A DNA stretch of 64,000 nt from an uncultured Pirellulaceae bacterium (GCA_934278005.1 CAKQWG010000001.1:1-64000); one strand, 5' to 3'. Numbered from the stretch's first letter, positions 21,801 to 30,102 are shown. Translations and numbers: made by a program. The notes: generated from the letters alone by a model not told the origin.

Positions 21801-24800
21801 CGCTGGGCGCCGCTCAGGTCGTCGATCAGCCACACGTCCATCTGCCCGTTGAAGACTTCATAGTCAAAGGCAATCTGCGGACGATCGATGAATGAATCGT
21901 AGGTGACCAAGGAAAATGTTCGGGTCTCAGCTATGCTGCCTGGCGGGAAGGTAGCTGGGTCGCCGCTGGGGGTCGAAATGAAACCATTGCTGAGGAGGAT
22001 TGGTTCGGGCGAAACGCCCACGCTCTCGCCGCGTTCAGCAAAGCCGATAATGAGCCCATTGACGCGCGTTGCCGGATCATTGCTGCGCACGATGAGCGTC
22101 AGTCCATCTTGGCCAGCGAAGCTCTTGCTGGACAGCAGCGGCGCGCCGTTTGGCTGAGCTGTGATGCCGGCTAGAGACAACTTGATCGAACCGCTGCCCG
22201 CAGCGAGCCGCGCCAAGCTGGGATCGCTGGAACTAGCAATGGCGAACTCGGTTCCGTTGGCGTCGCGGACAAACAACTCCATCGAAGCGGCGCCGGGCCG
22301 CGTATAGTCGAGGTAGATAGCCGGCAGATCCTCGGCCGAGTAGCGCCCCAGATCGAACGTCTCAGAGACCAGTTCGCCGGTAGCTCCCACCGTGCGCCGC
22401 GGTAGGAAATTGGCGACTTCCGGCGGTGTCGCCCCAGTCACTCCGGGGACGTAGTTGATGTCGGCGATGCGGCGGATCGACGCAATGGGCGCAGTGCTCG
22501 ATGGATTGATCAACCGCGTTCTGGGCTGATAACCGGCCGAGGAGACGCCCACCAAGTAATTTCCTTCGGGTAGGGCGATGGGTCCAATGAAAGGATCTTT
22601 AGTCCCCATCGAACCGCGGCTCAAATCCTGCACGTCGCTGATGGTCAGCGGCCGACCTTGGTCGTCGGCGATATTGCTGCCGTCGCTGGAATAGACCAGT
22701 TGATACTGGGTGCCAAACAGAGGCGAGAAGACCTCTCTGAAGATATTCAGCGAGGTGTCTGGGCGGTTCAGTCCATCGGCGTAGTCCATATCGAAGACCA
22801 CCGAAGCGTGACCGCCATTCATGCTACCCACGATATCTTTCTGGCTGATCTCCAGCATATAGAAATCGACATCGCTATTGGAGCTGATGGTGCCTGCAAC
22901 GCTGATCGCTCCCTTGGCTGTCTCGAGCAAGTTGCCCACGTACTGCGGGCGATTGCCGAGCTGGTTGCCGACTCGCGCGTTGCCCAGGAAGCCGCCGCCG
23001 CCAAAGTTGCCGGAAGTGATACCACCGCCGGTGGCTACACCGTTGTTCGCATAGATGCGGCCATTGCGCACGCTTTCGTCCTCGGCTGCTTCGCCGATCA
23101 GCGGCGATTCACCCGGCAGACCGCGCAGGTGCACACCGTTCATGGCGTAGCGCACGTCGGCGAAGTTTACAGACGATCCGGCCCACTCCTGGGCTTCGCG
23201 CAGGCGGACCTGCAACTGATAAGCGCCCGAAGTCAGCCCCGCCCCGGCGTCATCCGCGTTGGTGCTGGCACTGCGAACTCTGATGAAGAATGTGCTGGTG
23301 TTGCCAGGCGAACCGGGCAGACGCATGCGGAAGCCGGGGTCGCGAGGATTGGTCGTGCCATCCTCTTTGATCGCACCGCTGCTGGTCGTCCGTGCGCCGA
23401 CCGTGCGCGTCGCCAGCGGGTTGACGCTGCTGGCGGGAATCAGTGGCGACACGAATAGCAGGCTAGGATCGACGGCTTCGTCGGTGCTGTTAACGCTGCG
23501 GGCGAGCAAGTCGCCATCGGGACTGAGCAGCTCGAGTACTAGATCCAGGTTGTGCTGGGTGTAGTCGATGTCAAACCAAACTTCCGTTCCTGCCGTGCCA
23601 GTAAAGCTGTACACGTCGATGTCTTCGTTTTGGCTCAGCACGCCTTCGACCACGAAACCGAGTCGACGCGATTCGTCGCCGGTATCGCGCGATGAGGCCA
23701 AGGTGCCGAGGACTTGAGCGGTGGTCACTTTGCCGTTGGGGCCAGGTGCCGCGGCAGTGAAGCTCTCGGTCTCCAAGACGATACCCACGTTGCGATCGTT
23801 GGAGTACTGATCGAGCAGGATACCGCGCCAATCGCCGGCTTGCGGGATGGAGCCGATGCCGTCGTTGTTGGTATCGTTCTGTGGCTGACCATCGGGCCGC
23901 AGGCCGGCGCCCACGGTGTCGTCGAACAGACTCGTCAAGATGACTGGGAAACCGGGTTGTCCCAGAATGTGCAGCGTCCCTCCGATGCGGTCCGACGCGG
24001 AGGTGAGTTGGCCATTGGCGGTTAGGCCAGCCCCCATATTGCGATTGAAGTTTGAGCCGTAGCCATCGAATTTGACGACCAGCGATTCGTTGGGTGCGCT
24101 CTGTAGGCGCAGGCCCCCTTCGTGTTGCACGTTGCCGGTGAAGATCTCGGTGTAGACGACGTGCACGATGTCGGTATCGTCCCACACGCTAGCCGTGGTC
24201 AACGTGTCGCCGCGGATCTTCAGGCCATTGAGTCCGTTGTTAACAAAGCGATTTTCGCGAATCAGCGGTCCGCGGTTGGCTAAATAGTTGGGACTGCGAT
24301 CGGCGTCGCCCGTCTGCCGGCCCGGATCCGACTTCAATTCGGCGGTCATGCTATTGGCGTCGATGGTGATCGCGCTGCCCGTGTTGCCACGGAAGGTATT
24401 GTCGATCAATGTCGGCTGCGAACCGCGCACGAAGATGGTGGAGGGTTCGTTGCTCAGGCGTCCCAGACGCGTGCCGGGGCCTTGCCCGCCAAAGCCATCG
24501 GCATTGTTTTCGAACAGCGTATGGGCGATGCGCGCGTCGGCCTGATTGATCTCGATGGTGTTGAAGGCGCGGAAGGTGCTGTCGAGTCGAGTGACGCCAC
24601 CACCGTAGGCGAAGCGTGCGTAATCGACGCTCAGACTCGACGTGGGTCCGACGTAGATGCCGCCCCAGTCGCGTGGCGCGGGGCCTGTGGCCGTGCCGTT
24701 GTTATTAGTATCGAACGTGCCACCGGCGCCGACCGTGTCGTCCAGCTTGCTGGTAAACACAATGGGCTTGCCGTCGATGCCCTCGGCGATAATGTTGGCA

Positions 24801-27800
24801 CCAAAGGTGGCTTCGATGCGCGAAGCTTCCAACTTCAGAATGGCTCCCGGATCGATTACCAGCGAAGCATTCACGCGTGGGCGTTTGACGCCTAGAGTCT
24901 CCGCAGCCAAGGCTTGCCCCGGTGCGTTGCCGACGTCGGTAAAGCTCTGCACGCCGGCGCTATCGGTATTGCTCAATTCACCTACCAGCGCGTAGGGGGA
25001 GGATCCATCGTCGCTGCTGCGGTAAATGCGGCGACTGACATAGCCATCGAGCGTCAGCGGTAGATTCGATAGCTGAATCGATCCGGTTGCGGCCAGCGTA
25101 ACGAGAGGAGTAGCATTGGAAGCCAAGCCCTCGCGGCCGCCAGCATCGACCATCACGACGCGATAGGTGTACTTGCCGGCCGCCAGCGTGCCGGTAGGTA
25201 GGGCCGTCGACGTTACGGCCGACACGTCGGCGCGGTCGCGGGCCAGCGTTCCGCCGGGCGTCTTGCCAATATCCAAGTACGTGGATGTGGTGCGGTCGAG
25301 CGATGAGACCAAGACATACGGCCCGGCCCCGTTGGCTTGACTGCGGTACAGCTTGCGCTCGACAAAATCGCCGCTGGCGCTGGGCAGTCCAGCGATAGAC
25401 ACAGCGGTCTGACCGGCGACTAAGTGGATCGTGGCGGATGCGTCCGACGGGGCGCTTTCATAGCCATTGCGATCGATGTAGGTGACTTTGTAATTGTAGT
25501 CGCCGGGCTGTAGCTTGCCGCCCACATTGGGTCCCAAGGAGACCAACCCCACAGGCGGCGTCGTGCTATCGATCAAGGCACCGCCGGCGGCGCCATTGAC
25601 GACTAGATTGTCGGTCAGCACGTGCACGATGTCGATGTCATCGAATCGCGCGGGGACGCTCAATCCGTTAGGACCTACGCTGATAAATAGTCCGTTGAGC
25701 GAGTTGTTCGTGAGCGTGTTGCGACGGATCTCTGGCCCGACCCGATCGTAGTCGCTGGTGAAGGCGCCGCTGAGTTGAAAACGCGGCTCGTTGAAGTTGG
25801 TCTCTTCAAAGCTGTTCGGCGCGGCACTCATGGCCGCACTGCTGCTGCGCGAAATAATGTTATCGGTAATCGTCGGGCGCACATCGATCATCTGGATGGG
25901 ATAGACCGTCTGCGTATTGGAGTCCAGCGTTACGGAACCGCCGCCGTAGCGAATGTCCGCATGGTTGATGTACTGTAGGAAAATGCCCTGGCTCTCCAGA
26001 TTATGCCGACCGCTAGAGGCATCGACGTCGTGGCGAAAGGAGATCCCGCCCCAGTTTCCAGCGGCTGGAGTGGTCGTAGGCGTATAGGTATCGAAGCCGA
26101 TCGATTCGTCCAACCACGAAGTAAAGTAGACTCGGCCCGCGGCGAGCGAGCCATCGCTTTTACGCAGTGCGTTGCCGCTGGAGTCGAGCAGCACGGGCGC
26201 ACCTAGGACTTGCAAAGCTCCGCCGGACCGGTCGATATTCAGATTGGAGCTGCCGACGCCGATGCGAGCACCACGCAGTTTAAAGACTGCGCCGGCATCG
26301 ATCATAGTGGTCACCCCCTTGGGGACTTCCATGGTGGCTCCGTCGGACAAGATGGAGCCGGGCAGCAGGCCCGTACCGATCTCGTAGGCAAAGTTATCGG
26401 CTTCGGTAGCCAGACTTCCATCTGCTCCGCCATTGCCTACGATGCGGACGATGTCGCCGGGGAAGGTGGAGGAGAAGGCGTTCGGCACCCCGCTGCCGGC
26501 GATGTTGTTAAAAGGTTTGGTCAAACTGCCATCGGCGTTGGGGCCGGCCGATTTGTCGACGAAGATGGTCTTGCCGCCCACGTCGATAAGTTTGAGCTGT
26601 GGATCAAGGGCTATGGTGCGTTCGCCGCTGAGCGTAACGCGGACGCCGTTGGCCACGGCACCCACTCCAAGATTTCCGCGCGAGGTGATGGCACTGGCCA
26701 AGGCGTTGGCCAAATCACCAGCGGTACTGGCCGCCGTGTAGGGAACTCGCACCCGTCCAGCAGCGATGTTGGCGTCGCTGCTGAATTCAAAGACTTGGAT
26801 CGTTCCAGAAGCACCGGTGACGCTCACGGTGCGGCCTTCTAAATCACTGCTGGCTCCAGCGTTGAAATCAAGCGTGCGCTGTAGCGGCCGCGTCTGGAAC
26901 CAGAAATTATAGGTTCCACCGGCCAGTCCATCGCTGTCGCCGTCAAAGCCCACAGACATCGCCCCTGGCTCGGCACCCAGCGCATCCTGAATCGTCTGCG
27001 AGGCGTCAACGGCCGCGCGGAAGGTCAGGCGCAAGTCGTAGTTGCCTTCCGACTGGCCGCCAAAGCCGGTCCCTTCGCTCGACGCATTGTAGTTGGCATT
27101 GCCACTGGCGCTGACGCCCAAGTAGTACACGCCCGAACCCAAGGCATGAGTGATTAGCGAATCGCGGCCGAAATAATCGTTGTTCTGCGCTATCAATCGC
27201 ATGCCACCGCCGACGAGCGTGACGGGATTTTGCGAAAGCAGATTGTTGCCAACTTTCGTAGTGGCGCTACCTGTGACCAAGCTGACTCGCACCAGCGAGC
27301 TGGCGGCGACCGAGTTGCGAATGGCGTCTAAAATATCTTGGACCGTGCTCTCGGAACCGGCGGTGGAATTGAGGTCGATGCTGAGCGCGTTGGGATAAGC
27401 CAAAATGGTTGGCTTACTGGCGTTGCCACGATCGGTTTGCGTGAAATGGATCTGCAGCTGATTGCCCTGAGCGCCCGAGCGGACGGCTTCGAACCGCAGC
27501 GACAGCGGCACGCTGGATCCCAAGGTGGTGGTGACCGAGGCCTGCTGCTGCTGGAACAGCTGCAGTTGCGTGTTGAGCGAGCTGCTGTTGCTCAGTCGCT
27601 GCGCGTAGGTCTCGGCAGTCATAATACCGACGCGATCGCCGGCCCCGAAGTCGACTTCGAACCGGTACAAGTCGATGTCTGATCCGTCTGGACGGTACAG
27701 ATGGCGCGCGTGCAGAATGTCCTGATTGCCTGGCACGATCGGTTCGTACTTTTCGTCGCTGGCGTCGAGCTGATTGTCGTTGACATCGATCAGTGGTCCG

Positions 27801-30043
27801 GAGCCCGCTAAGAACGTTGGGTCCAGGCGCATGAGCGTCGTCTCGGGAAGATCGCCGGCGTGCTCTAGTCCCAGAGCGATGCCCACGGCCGCGGCCAGAT
27901 TGCGAGTGAAGCTGGCCCCGTACTCGAGCCCCCAGTCGAATGTTGCCGACAGTAGGATCAGCGGATTCTGGAAGGTTGGGTCGACGGCCACGCCGAATCG
28001 GCCCTCGGATCTAAAGGTTGTTCCGGCGGGAATCTGCAGGCCCGTGACCGGTCCGGCGGCAATGGTCAAACCCAGATCGGATGTCTCAACAAACTGCACG
28101 CCAATGTACTTGGACCACAGCGAGAGAACTTCGCGAGCACGCGTTTTCTGCTGCTCACTGATCGAATTGCCCAACGCATCCCCCACGTTGGTCTGACCGT
28201 AGACCGATTGGAAGTTGTAGTAGATGGTGCTGATGCCATCGACCGCATCGGGGCCAAAGGCCGGGTTGACGTGATCTTCAAAGCCACCTTGCAGGTTCTG
28301 CACGAGTTGACGGTGACCGGGATCGTCGCTGGCCCCTGGCAGGTCAAGCGCGAAGGACTGAGGATCGATGGCCGACGAGAGAATTAGGCTGGTGGTGCTT
28401 TGCGCGGCCGATCCGATCACTCCCAGATTCGACGCCGTGTCAAACGAACTGCCCAGTCCAACCAGGGTCACAGGCGAGAAGGCCAAATTGGTATTGCCTA
28501 CGACCGTGGATCCCAGGCTGCCAGGTTCTAGCTCGGCGCTGAACAGATTCGAGGCGGCGGCCGAACCGCGCAGCAGCGCCACTAGTTCATCGGCGGTGAG
28601 GTTGTCGCGGCCCATGTCGACCGTAACGACTCTGCCGACGGCTGTGACCAACGGCGTGCCGCTGCGGGAATTGGTGAAGTTAACTTGGATTCCACCGGCC
28701 GACTCACCTACTTCACGTGAGGTCAGACGCAGCTTGACCGCGCCGGCCGTGTTGAGGTCGGTGATTACATTAGCGGTTCCCTCGCTGCGAGTCGGCGCGG
28801 CGGGGGTGGTTTCACGAGTTCCAATCCGCAGCCGATATGTGGCTGGTCCGGCTGCGCGGCCGGGCAGTTCGTTGAGATCGCCGGCGAATTTAAGCGTGGC
28901 TGTATTGGTAGCCGCGTTGTATTTGACGGATGTCGGCAGGAAGGTGACATCGTCGGTGTTGCGGACGGTGTCGTGCGTGAAGATCAACTGGTAGAAGCCT
29001 GGATTCTCGACCGACCGCGACGTGGGTTTTCCATCCGCGCCGTTTTCTACCAGCAGCTTATCGTTATCGAAGTGGACGATGATCGTGTCGCGTTGTTGCT
29101 GCAGTCCAGCGCCCACGCGGACGACGGGCTGCGGCACGACTGCAGTGACTTGTGGTCCCAGGTCGAGGCGGAAGTCGACGGTGTCCTTGCGTGTTCCAGC
29201 CACCGAGGGAACGAACAACTCGCCACCGGCCGCGGCAGTGTTGCGGAGGCCTACAACGCCAGCTGTCGGATCGTCAAAGCCGAAGATCTCGATGCGATAA
29301 TTGTCGTCTTTGAGCGTCTCAGCAAAGCGGAAGGTAACTTCGTTCTCATCGGGGCTTTGCCCAACGAGAACGGCGCCGGGCTTGACCACGCGGTCATTGT
29401 TTTGATTGACGGCGATGGGCGCGTAGCTACTGACCGAAGCGGTACCGAGCTTGGCTGTTCCCAAGCCGCCGTTGAGCTGTGCGGTGAGCTTGCCAGCTAA
29501 TGCCGACGAACCGTTAATGGCGGAGATGAGCGAATTGGCGGTAGTGCCACCGGCAGGGTTGGTATTGAGCGTGATGGAGATGGTCGAGCCCGTGATGGCG
29601 ATAGCCGGAGGAGCGGCCGGGGCTAGTGAAGCGGTGGTGACCTGTACCGTCCAGCTCTGCCCAGGAATGGCTGCGGTGAGCTGAATGTTGGCTCCGCCGT
29701 TGCTGCCAAAATCGCTCTGGGCCGTGTTTTTGCCAAAGCTGCCGTCGCCGCCAGCGCTGGTGATGCGAATCCCACCGAGCGTGGCTGGATCGATGGTTTG
29801 CGAGTCATCGAAGCGGAATACCAGCTCGTTGGGCGCCTGCATTCGCACGTCGCCGTTGGCCAGCAGATCGCTACTGTTGGGCTGAATACCAATCAATTGC
29901 GGTCCCACCGCCAAGAGCTGCCGCTGTTCGAGTTGCTCGAGCAACATATGCCGCAGCCGGGCTTTGGCTTTGCGACGACCACGACCCGCGTCTGCTTGTT
30001 TGGAACGGCTGGAAGATGCTGATTGTGTATTGCGGACGGCCAT
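12866..30043 (-). CDS. giant secreted multidomain protein with dockerin, degenerate metzincin region
   Basis: This is one unbroken 5725-codon frame. The N-terminus is Arg/Lys-rich and carries LEQLEQRQLLA (about residues 35-46), an LEPR-XLL-type envelope motif. In order: a region matching the paralogue's metzincin but with ligands lost (about residue 718), beta-helix stretches after IFVDKS (about 1150-2050), PPC-like domains (DIDVYSF, DVDFYML, DVDIFQF), further beta-helix-like stretches, about six roughly 100-aa repeats (nt 17900-16060), a GEVEDY domain (about 4700-4870), cadherin-like tandem repeats (about 4870-5500) and a two-EF-hand dockerin type I (DVNADGFIS and DTDGNNLIT, about 5525-5600). 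The last 120 residues are low-complexity, Gln/Thr/Ala-rich. The only two cysteines I see form a CTNC pair. The likely role is an extracellular adhesin or scaffold; the ligand is unknown. Confidence 0.93.
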   Translation of the reverse strand: MAVRNTQSASSSRSKQADAGRGRRKAKARLRHMLLEQLEQRQLLAVGPQLIGIQPNSSDLLANGDVRMQAPNELVFRFDDSQTIDPATLGGIRITSAGGDGSFGKNTAQSDFGSNGGANIQLTAAIPGQSWTVQVTTASLAPAAPPAIAITGSTISITLNTNPAGGTTANSLISAINGSSALAGKLTAQLNGGLGTAKLGTASVSSYAPIAVNQNNDRVVKPGAVLVGQSPDENEVTFRFAETLKDDNYRIEIFGFDDPTAGVVGLRNTAAAGGELFVPSVAGTRKDTVDFRLDLGPQVTAVVPQPVVRVGAGLQQQRDTIIVHFDNDKLLVENGADGKPTSRSVENPGFYQLIFTHDTVRNTDDVTFLPTSVKYNAATNTATLKFAGDLNELPGRAAGPATYRLRIGTRETTPAAPTRSEGTANVITDLNTAGAVKLRLTSREVGESAGGIQVNFTNSRSGTPLVTAVGRVVTVDMGRDNLTADELVALLRGSAAASNLFSAELEPGSLGSTVVGNTNLAFSPVTLVGLGSSFDTASNLGVIGSAAQSTTSLILSSAIDPQSFALDLPGASDDPGHRQLVQNLQGGFEDHVNPAFGPDAVDGISTIYYNFQSVYGQTNVGDALGNSISEQQKTRAREVLSLWSKYIGVQFVETSDLGLTIAAGPVTGLQIPAGTTFRSEGRFGVAVDPTFQNPLILLSATFDWGLEYGASFTRNLAAAVGIALGLEHAGDLPETTLMRLDPTFLAGSGPLIDVNDNQLDASDEKYEPIVPGNQDILHARHLYRPDGSDIDLYRFEVDFGAGDRVGIMTAETYAQRLSNSSSLNTQLQLFQQQQASVTTTLGSSVPLSLRFEAVRSGAQGNQLQIHFTQTDRGNASKPTILAYPNALSIDLNSTAGSESTVQDILDAIRNSVAASSLVRVSLVTGSATTKVGNNLLSQNPVTLVGGGMRLIAQNNDYFGRDSLITHALGSGVYYLGVSASGNANYNASSEGTGFGGQSEGNYDLRLTFRAAVDASQTIQDALGAEPGAMSVGFDGDSDGLAGGTYNFWFQTRPLQRTLDFNAGASSDLEGRTVSVTGASGTIQVFEFSSDANIAAGRVRVPYTAASTAGDLANALASAITSRGNLGVGAVANGVRVTLSGERTIALDPQLKLIDVGGKTIFVDKSAGPNADGSLTKPFNNIAGSGVPNAFSSTFPGDIVRIVGNGGADGSLATEADNFAYEIGTGLLPGSILSDGATMEVPKGVTTMIDAGAVFKLRGARIGVGSSNLNIDRSGGALQVLGAPVLLDSSGNALRKSDGSLAAGRVYFTSWLDESIGFDTYTPTTTPAAGNWGGISFRHDVDASSGRHNLESQGIFLQYINHADIRYGGGSVTLDSNTQTVYPIQMIDVRPTITDNIISRSSSAAMSAAPNSFEETNFNEPRFQLSGAFTSDYDRVGPEIRRNTLTNNSLNGLFISVGPNGLSVPARFDDIDIVHVLTDNLVVNGAAGGALIDSTTPPVGLVSLGPNVGGKLQPGDYNYKVTYIDRNGYESAPSDASATIHLVAGQTAVSIAGLPSASGDFVERKLYRSQANGAGPYVLVSSLDRTTSTYLDIGKTPGGTLARDRADVSAVTSTALPTGTLAAGKYTYRVVMVDAGGREGLASNATPLVTLAATGSIQLSNLPLTLDGYVSRRIYRSSDDGSSPYALVGELSNTDSAGVQSFTDVGNAPGQALAAETLGVKRPRVNASLVIDPGAILKLEASRIEATFGANIIAEGIDGKPIVFTSKLDDTVGAGGTFDTNNNGTATGPAPRDWGGIYVGPTSSLSVDYARFAYGGGVTRLDSTFRAFNTIEINQADARIAHTLFENNADGFGGQGPGTRLGRLSNEPSTIFVRGSQPTLIDNTFRGNTGSAITIDANSMTAELKSDPGRQTGDADRSPNYLANRGPLIRENRFVNNGLNGLKIRGDTLTTASVWDDTDIVHVVYTEIFTGNVQHEGGLRLQSAPNESLVVKFDGYGSNFNRNMGAGLTANGQLTSASDRIGGTLHILGQPGFPVILTSLFDDTVGAGLRPDGQPQNDTNNDGIGSIPQAGDWRGILLDQYSNDRNVGIVLETESFTAAAPGPNGKVTTAQVLGTLASSRDTGDESRRLGFVVEGVLSQNEDIDVYSFTGTAGTEVWFDIDYTQHNLDLVLELLSPDGDLLARSVNSTDEAVDPSLLFVSPLIPASSVNPLATRTVGARTTSSGAIKEDGTTNPRDPGFRMRLPGSPGNTSTFFIRVRSASTNADDAGAGLTSGAYQLQVRLREAQEWAGSSVNFADVRYAMNGVHLRGLPGESPLIGEAAEDESVRNGRIYANNGVATGGGITSGNFGGGGFLGNARVGNQLGNRPQYVGNLLETAKGAISVAGTISSNSDVDFYMLEISQKDIVGSMNGGHASVVFDMDYADGLNRPDTSLNIFREVFSPLFGTQYQLVYSSDGSNIADDQGRPLTISDVQDLSRGSMGTKDPFIGPIALPEGNYLVGVSSAGYQPRTRLINPSSTAPIASIRRIADINYVPGVTGATPPEVANFLPRRTVGATGELVSETFDLGRYSAEDLPAIYLDYTRPGAASMELFVRDANGTEFAIASSSDPSLARLAAGSGSIKLSLAGITAQPNGAPLLSSKSFAGQDGLTLIVRSNDPATRVNGLIIGFAERGESVGVSPEPILLSNGFISTPSGDPATFPPGSIAETRTFSLVTYDSFIDRPQIAFDYEVFNGQMDVWLIDDLSGAQRWLATTVAQNRPTGVTLLATGSPKSQVLDISGFSGRSDLRVEFRARNDNPSRSSIQNVVIQLADGSRVGSGEYNSTYVNVPVPSTTVTTGKYQLEIRMGDEFFQSQRFGSPVLTKSFDTNDRLANQISLVAPAGSLLTSGDKFSVSDGGRSITFEFTTSGLVGLGNVPVRFAATDPAHVVAQAIRDAINSNGVQSQLQGSIRAATSSGIVSGTAGRDPQINLHGSAYFKSLLAANPDGAVELVLHQGQSDTNARREQGQVLIQNSFIRQPRDYGVWSEPAARQADPRDELDSFTRSQMQEVPNLVGTQAVRNLSTLNDGVQGGMLPGLVIQNNVLEEGGLGGIKLQGETPMWMISPRLIPYFEPGTDPAGFLWDGNPLVNTSGGNPPISHFGSYLDDQDTLVLDADRTRLRLEFDDLAGGGTGNPVGGSGQVEGNGVRPDSSIAWYRDTGGDFYQRITCTNCTPFATTAFETMHALRDSLLSSILVSNGTTQQINVTIAASLLGPDPVAPEDSSFGYPLYFNRPAVYIEGATQLQWQDGPVGNGNPFDIRQLDLGEAPQPQAKIVNNTIIGTDGRASFNGEAAVNEPNDTLASAVQTWQGTAHNPLEYTSTGFIGDAVTGQPGSDVDIFQFKLGVGERVIVDVNSPADSSLDAVLQIFDSRGIAQTFTNAAGESRTISDNDPAPGEASSFDPYADFTATASGVYYAAISSVGNINYDPLSYANRQIGSSTGAYSVSVSARHLQNFVITAEDASAYAGGETFTIYGVPDIGSTASSGRTFEFVLGGGGASNGNIPININADWRFPDVARAIAKAINEGGAGGGRAIPNTQTLPNGVFGTASPLPPVHAKAIGGLSAVLDAPFNSIQGDKETILLQLSAVDELGSNQLSRSQIEQQIFGPYYEVNQGLELFPRRNDGQINSNNGNITSLSNLGLGHDRRSTTPLSPTSRGDGTSERFVLVNNAAWIDGNGAIIVDPDQNGPTNLDQLLPETGVLASRGASPTVLNNVFFNLQTPVINEESRRNLNTNAASPYGSPNPNVVTKPGEVVLGGSIYQYYETASSNSRFTTGVETSPTNVPNTSLDQNIDVPGNVRLFVNAQAGQYLPAPGSPLIDSAINKLDERPSLVAIKNSLGMPVSNVQAPDFDLVGQLRADDPSVSPPGGTGQNIFKDRGALERADFVGPAAILLEPVDNDALGIDGDGSVSVVQLNSGVYPQFRIQLADGNEPSNPLQGIGIDDNTVVSSVIAEQRLSGAAIVVFENGRVLREGIDYSFAYNATRDEIILTPLAGVWKNGKVYELSINNRDRFVISAPSGDQIADGDGFSITDENGGVVNYEFDSGYRLQVPQGLTLQIPLAGGAFGGIVDGERFSLTIGSTTTTFEFDRNNNVLAGNLPIAYQLGATQHELQNAMVAAINAAGLSGITPTVLAPGEIFIGAESGVQLNTSNSTLAQPNGTLALRIPANGPRGGVLDGHTFTLSDGRQTRTFEYDTDGTVASANLAIDFSQAFTAADIATLTQAAIADSSLNFNPTVIGGTLIHLGMGPSGSASIDNSQLTLVGVSRTLADGERFTITGNGKTATFEITRDATVGAGNIPIAVSPNDTQSVTADRIVAAIIAADLGLTPQAVGPGNIAIGGTAANTVDVATAPGLTLFGKPGVESQTRLQVFGPLVLQLPAISALADNSSILLQGNGKTVVFEFDSNGSGPSGLSNVVVAFSALSSPNDVALALAAAINGAGLDITATNMGNGKVSLGRIKANQVLVGTSGLTATAGVVSDGEIFTISNGQRSVTFEFNNVDLNNGFDPANTQIQFSNTTTPATLIDSMKAAIEAAGLGLTTTVMANATLQLNDTPRFITNVSGAPTLALSGLPGGANAVKFVQDPSFTDVDVKRAIIQAINTSSNTTLTASDRGSDTLFVSGATVISPEINSYFLRGVSDLAGNLLKPNQINNETKFTILMPGVELDYGDAPDPLGSIHGRYATLHANDGARHVVGNVALLGSSISADADGQPTPLADGDSGDDGVVFGSILATPGAFNKFALTPIEVTLSSPGFVDAWIDFNADGDWDDPGEQILSSANFTASSLTQTFYVTVPATAPDATTNTRTFARFRSSSSGGLTTTGLAVDGEVEDYAVTIVPGTPPTAVNDTYELNEDPLLPFQTTDATGTTTPGFKIDDGVAANDVSPDGKPLSVTLVTGPTSAQPGSFQLNADGTFSYRPLANFNGQDTFVYRVNDGVLGSNNLGTVTLTVREVNDAPIAAPDSLALNENETLSIDQSVLLSNDAAGPANEADQTLTITAVSATSLRGGTVTLVGGRIQYVPPASYSGSDSFTYTVTDNGTTAGVITPLGAVGTVTLQIADKNNPPVTVAKNIVAVEDTPATMTAAELKAGDTPGPSDESGQSLTVIGVTPTSTHGGTVTFIGGVATYTPAPDFEGVDTFFYQVQDNGTSAGVADPQTSTGTVTVTVAGRPDAPRVGTALGTVTMAEDASPQQIDLSTVFFDPDSGDSLTYSLPAAGNSNPGLVTATINAGRLVLTLKPDQHGSATIVVQATDSTGLSVRDTLTLVVTAVDDAPRIATPLPDRTVNENSVIAPIVLTPNHFIDPDVATNGDVLSFEVVGNTNSLLVSSTISGNELRLVLAPNRSGFADIRVAAKDRSGQTVISQFRLTVVEIDDVPITQPDTYRVKQGQALITTDPRGTDGNPANDGVLANDIDPEGMPLTAVLVTGPVNAAQFSLNADGTFTYQHNFEKGKTTDSFTYRASDGNGLSVVTTVTINIDNPPPPSHQNADNSLDVNADGFISPIDALLIINLINERAVGGGGGTIPTSSLPPPPPYVDTDGNNLITPNDVLQVINYLNANTSHARRSGGGEGQGEGEAATSLAAFEPQLVMSAAVPASLPLISAPAPQATAQSVTQLAAQPVTQPTTQFAGQTRVAPEPSPSIFAQVADSRTESVDVSWVTQRARVEDSNHLIDIALASLLADLGAAHD
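13270..13480 (-). other. dockerin type I domain (paired EF-hand-like loops)
   Basis: The minus strand encodes DVNADGFISPIDALLIIN and, after a Gly/Pro-rich linker, DTDGNNLITPNDVLQVIN. These are two calcium-loop-plus-helix repeats typical of dockerins. The linker between them is longer than in clostridial dockerins, as is common in planctomycete proteins. No cohesin is visible in the window, so the partner is unknown. Confidence 0.85.
16060..17900 (-). repeat. array of about six divergent ~100-aa protein repeats in the giant protein
   Basis: The units share a pattern: DGxxFxxxxGxxxxTFEF, a GN-hydrophobic strand, a helix containing AINxAGL, then a short strand such as GNIAIGG. Examples begin DGERFSLTIG, DGHTFTLSDG, DGERFTITGN and DGEIFTISNG. 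The paralogue has a single unit at the equivalent place. I do not recognise a named domain. Confidence 0.7.
27860..27892 (-). other. degenerate metzincin motif (AAVGIALGLEH)
   Basis: Aligned on the flanking VETxxxGLTI, the following DLP and the later RHLYRPD, these codons take the place of HEIGHLLGLGH in the neighbouring paralogue. The first histidine is Ala, the glutamate is Ala and the second histidine is Ile; only the last histidine remains. This copy should not bind catalytic zinc in the usual way. Confidence 0.8.
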
Positions 30044-30065
30044 AGACCAACCCTTAGCGCTTGCA

Positions 30066-30102
30066 GGTGAGCTTTAGCAAATTCACCTCGAGGGACGAGG
30101 TG
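30066..30102 (-). promoter_or_regulatory. two overlapping inverted repeats in the leader of the 5725-aa gene
   Basis: CACCTCG-AGGGA-CGAGGTG (30084-30102) is a perfect 7-bp inverted repeat 41 nt before the start codon. GGTGA (30066-30070) and TCACC (30083-30087) form a second possible stem that shares TCACC-side bases with the first. The two stems exclude each other, so they could act as a leader switch or an operator. No ligand or protein is known. Confidence 0.4.
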
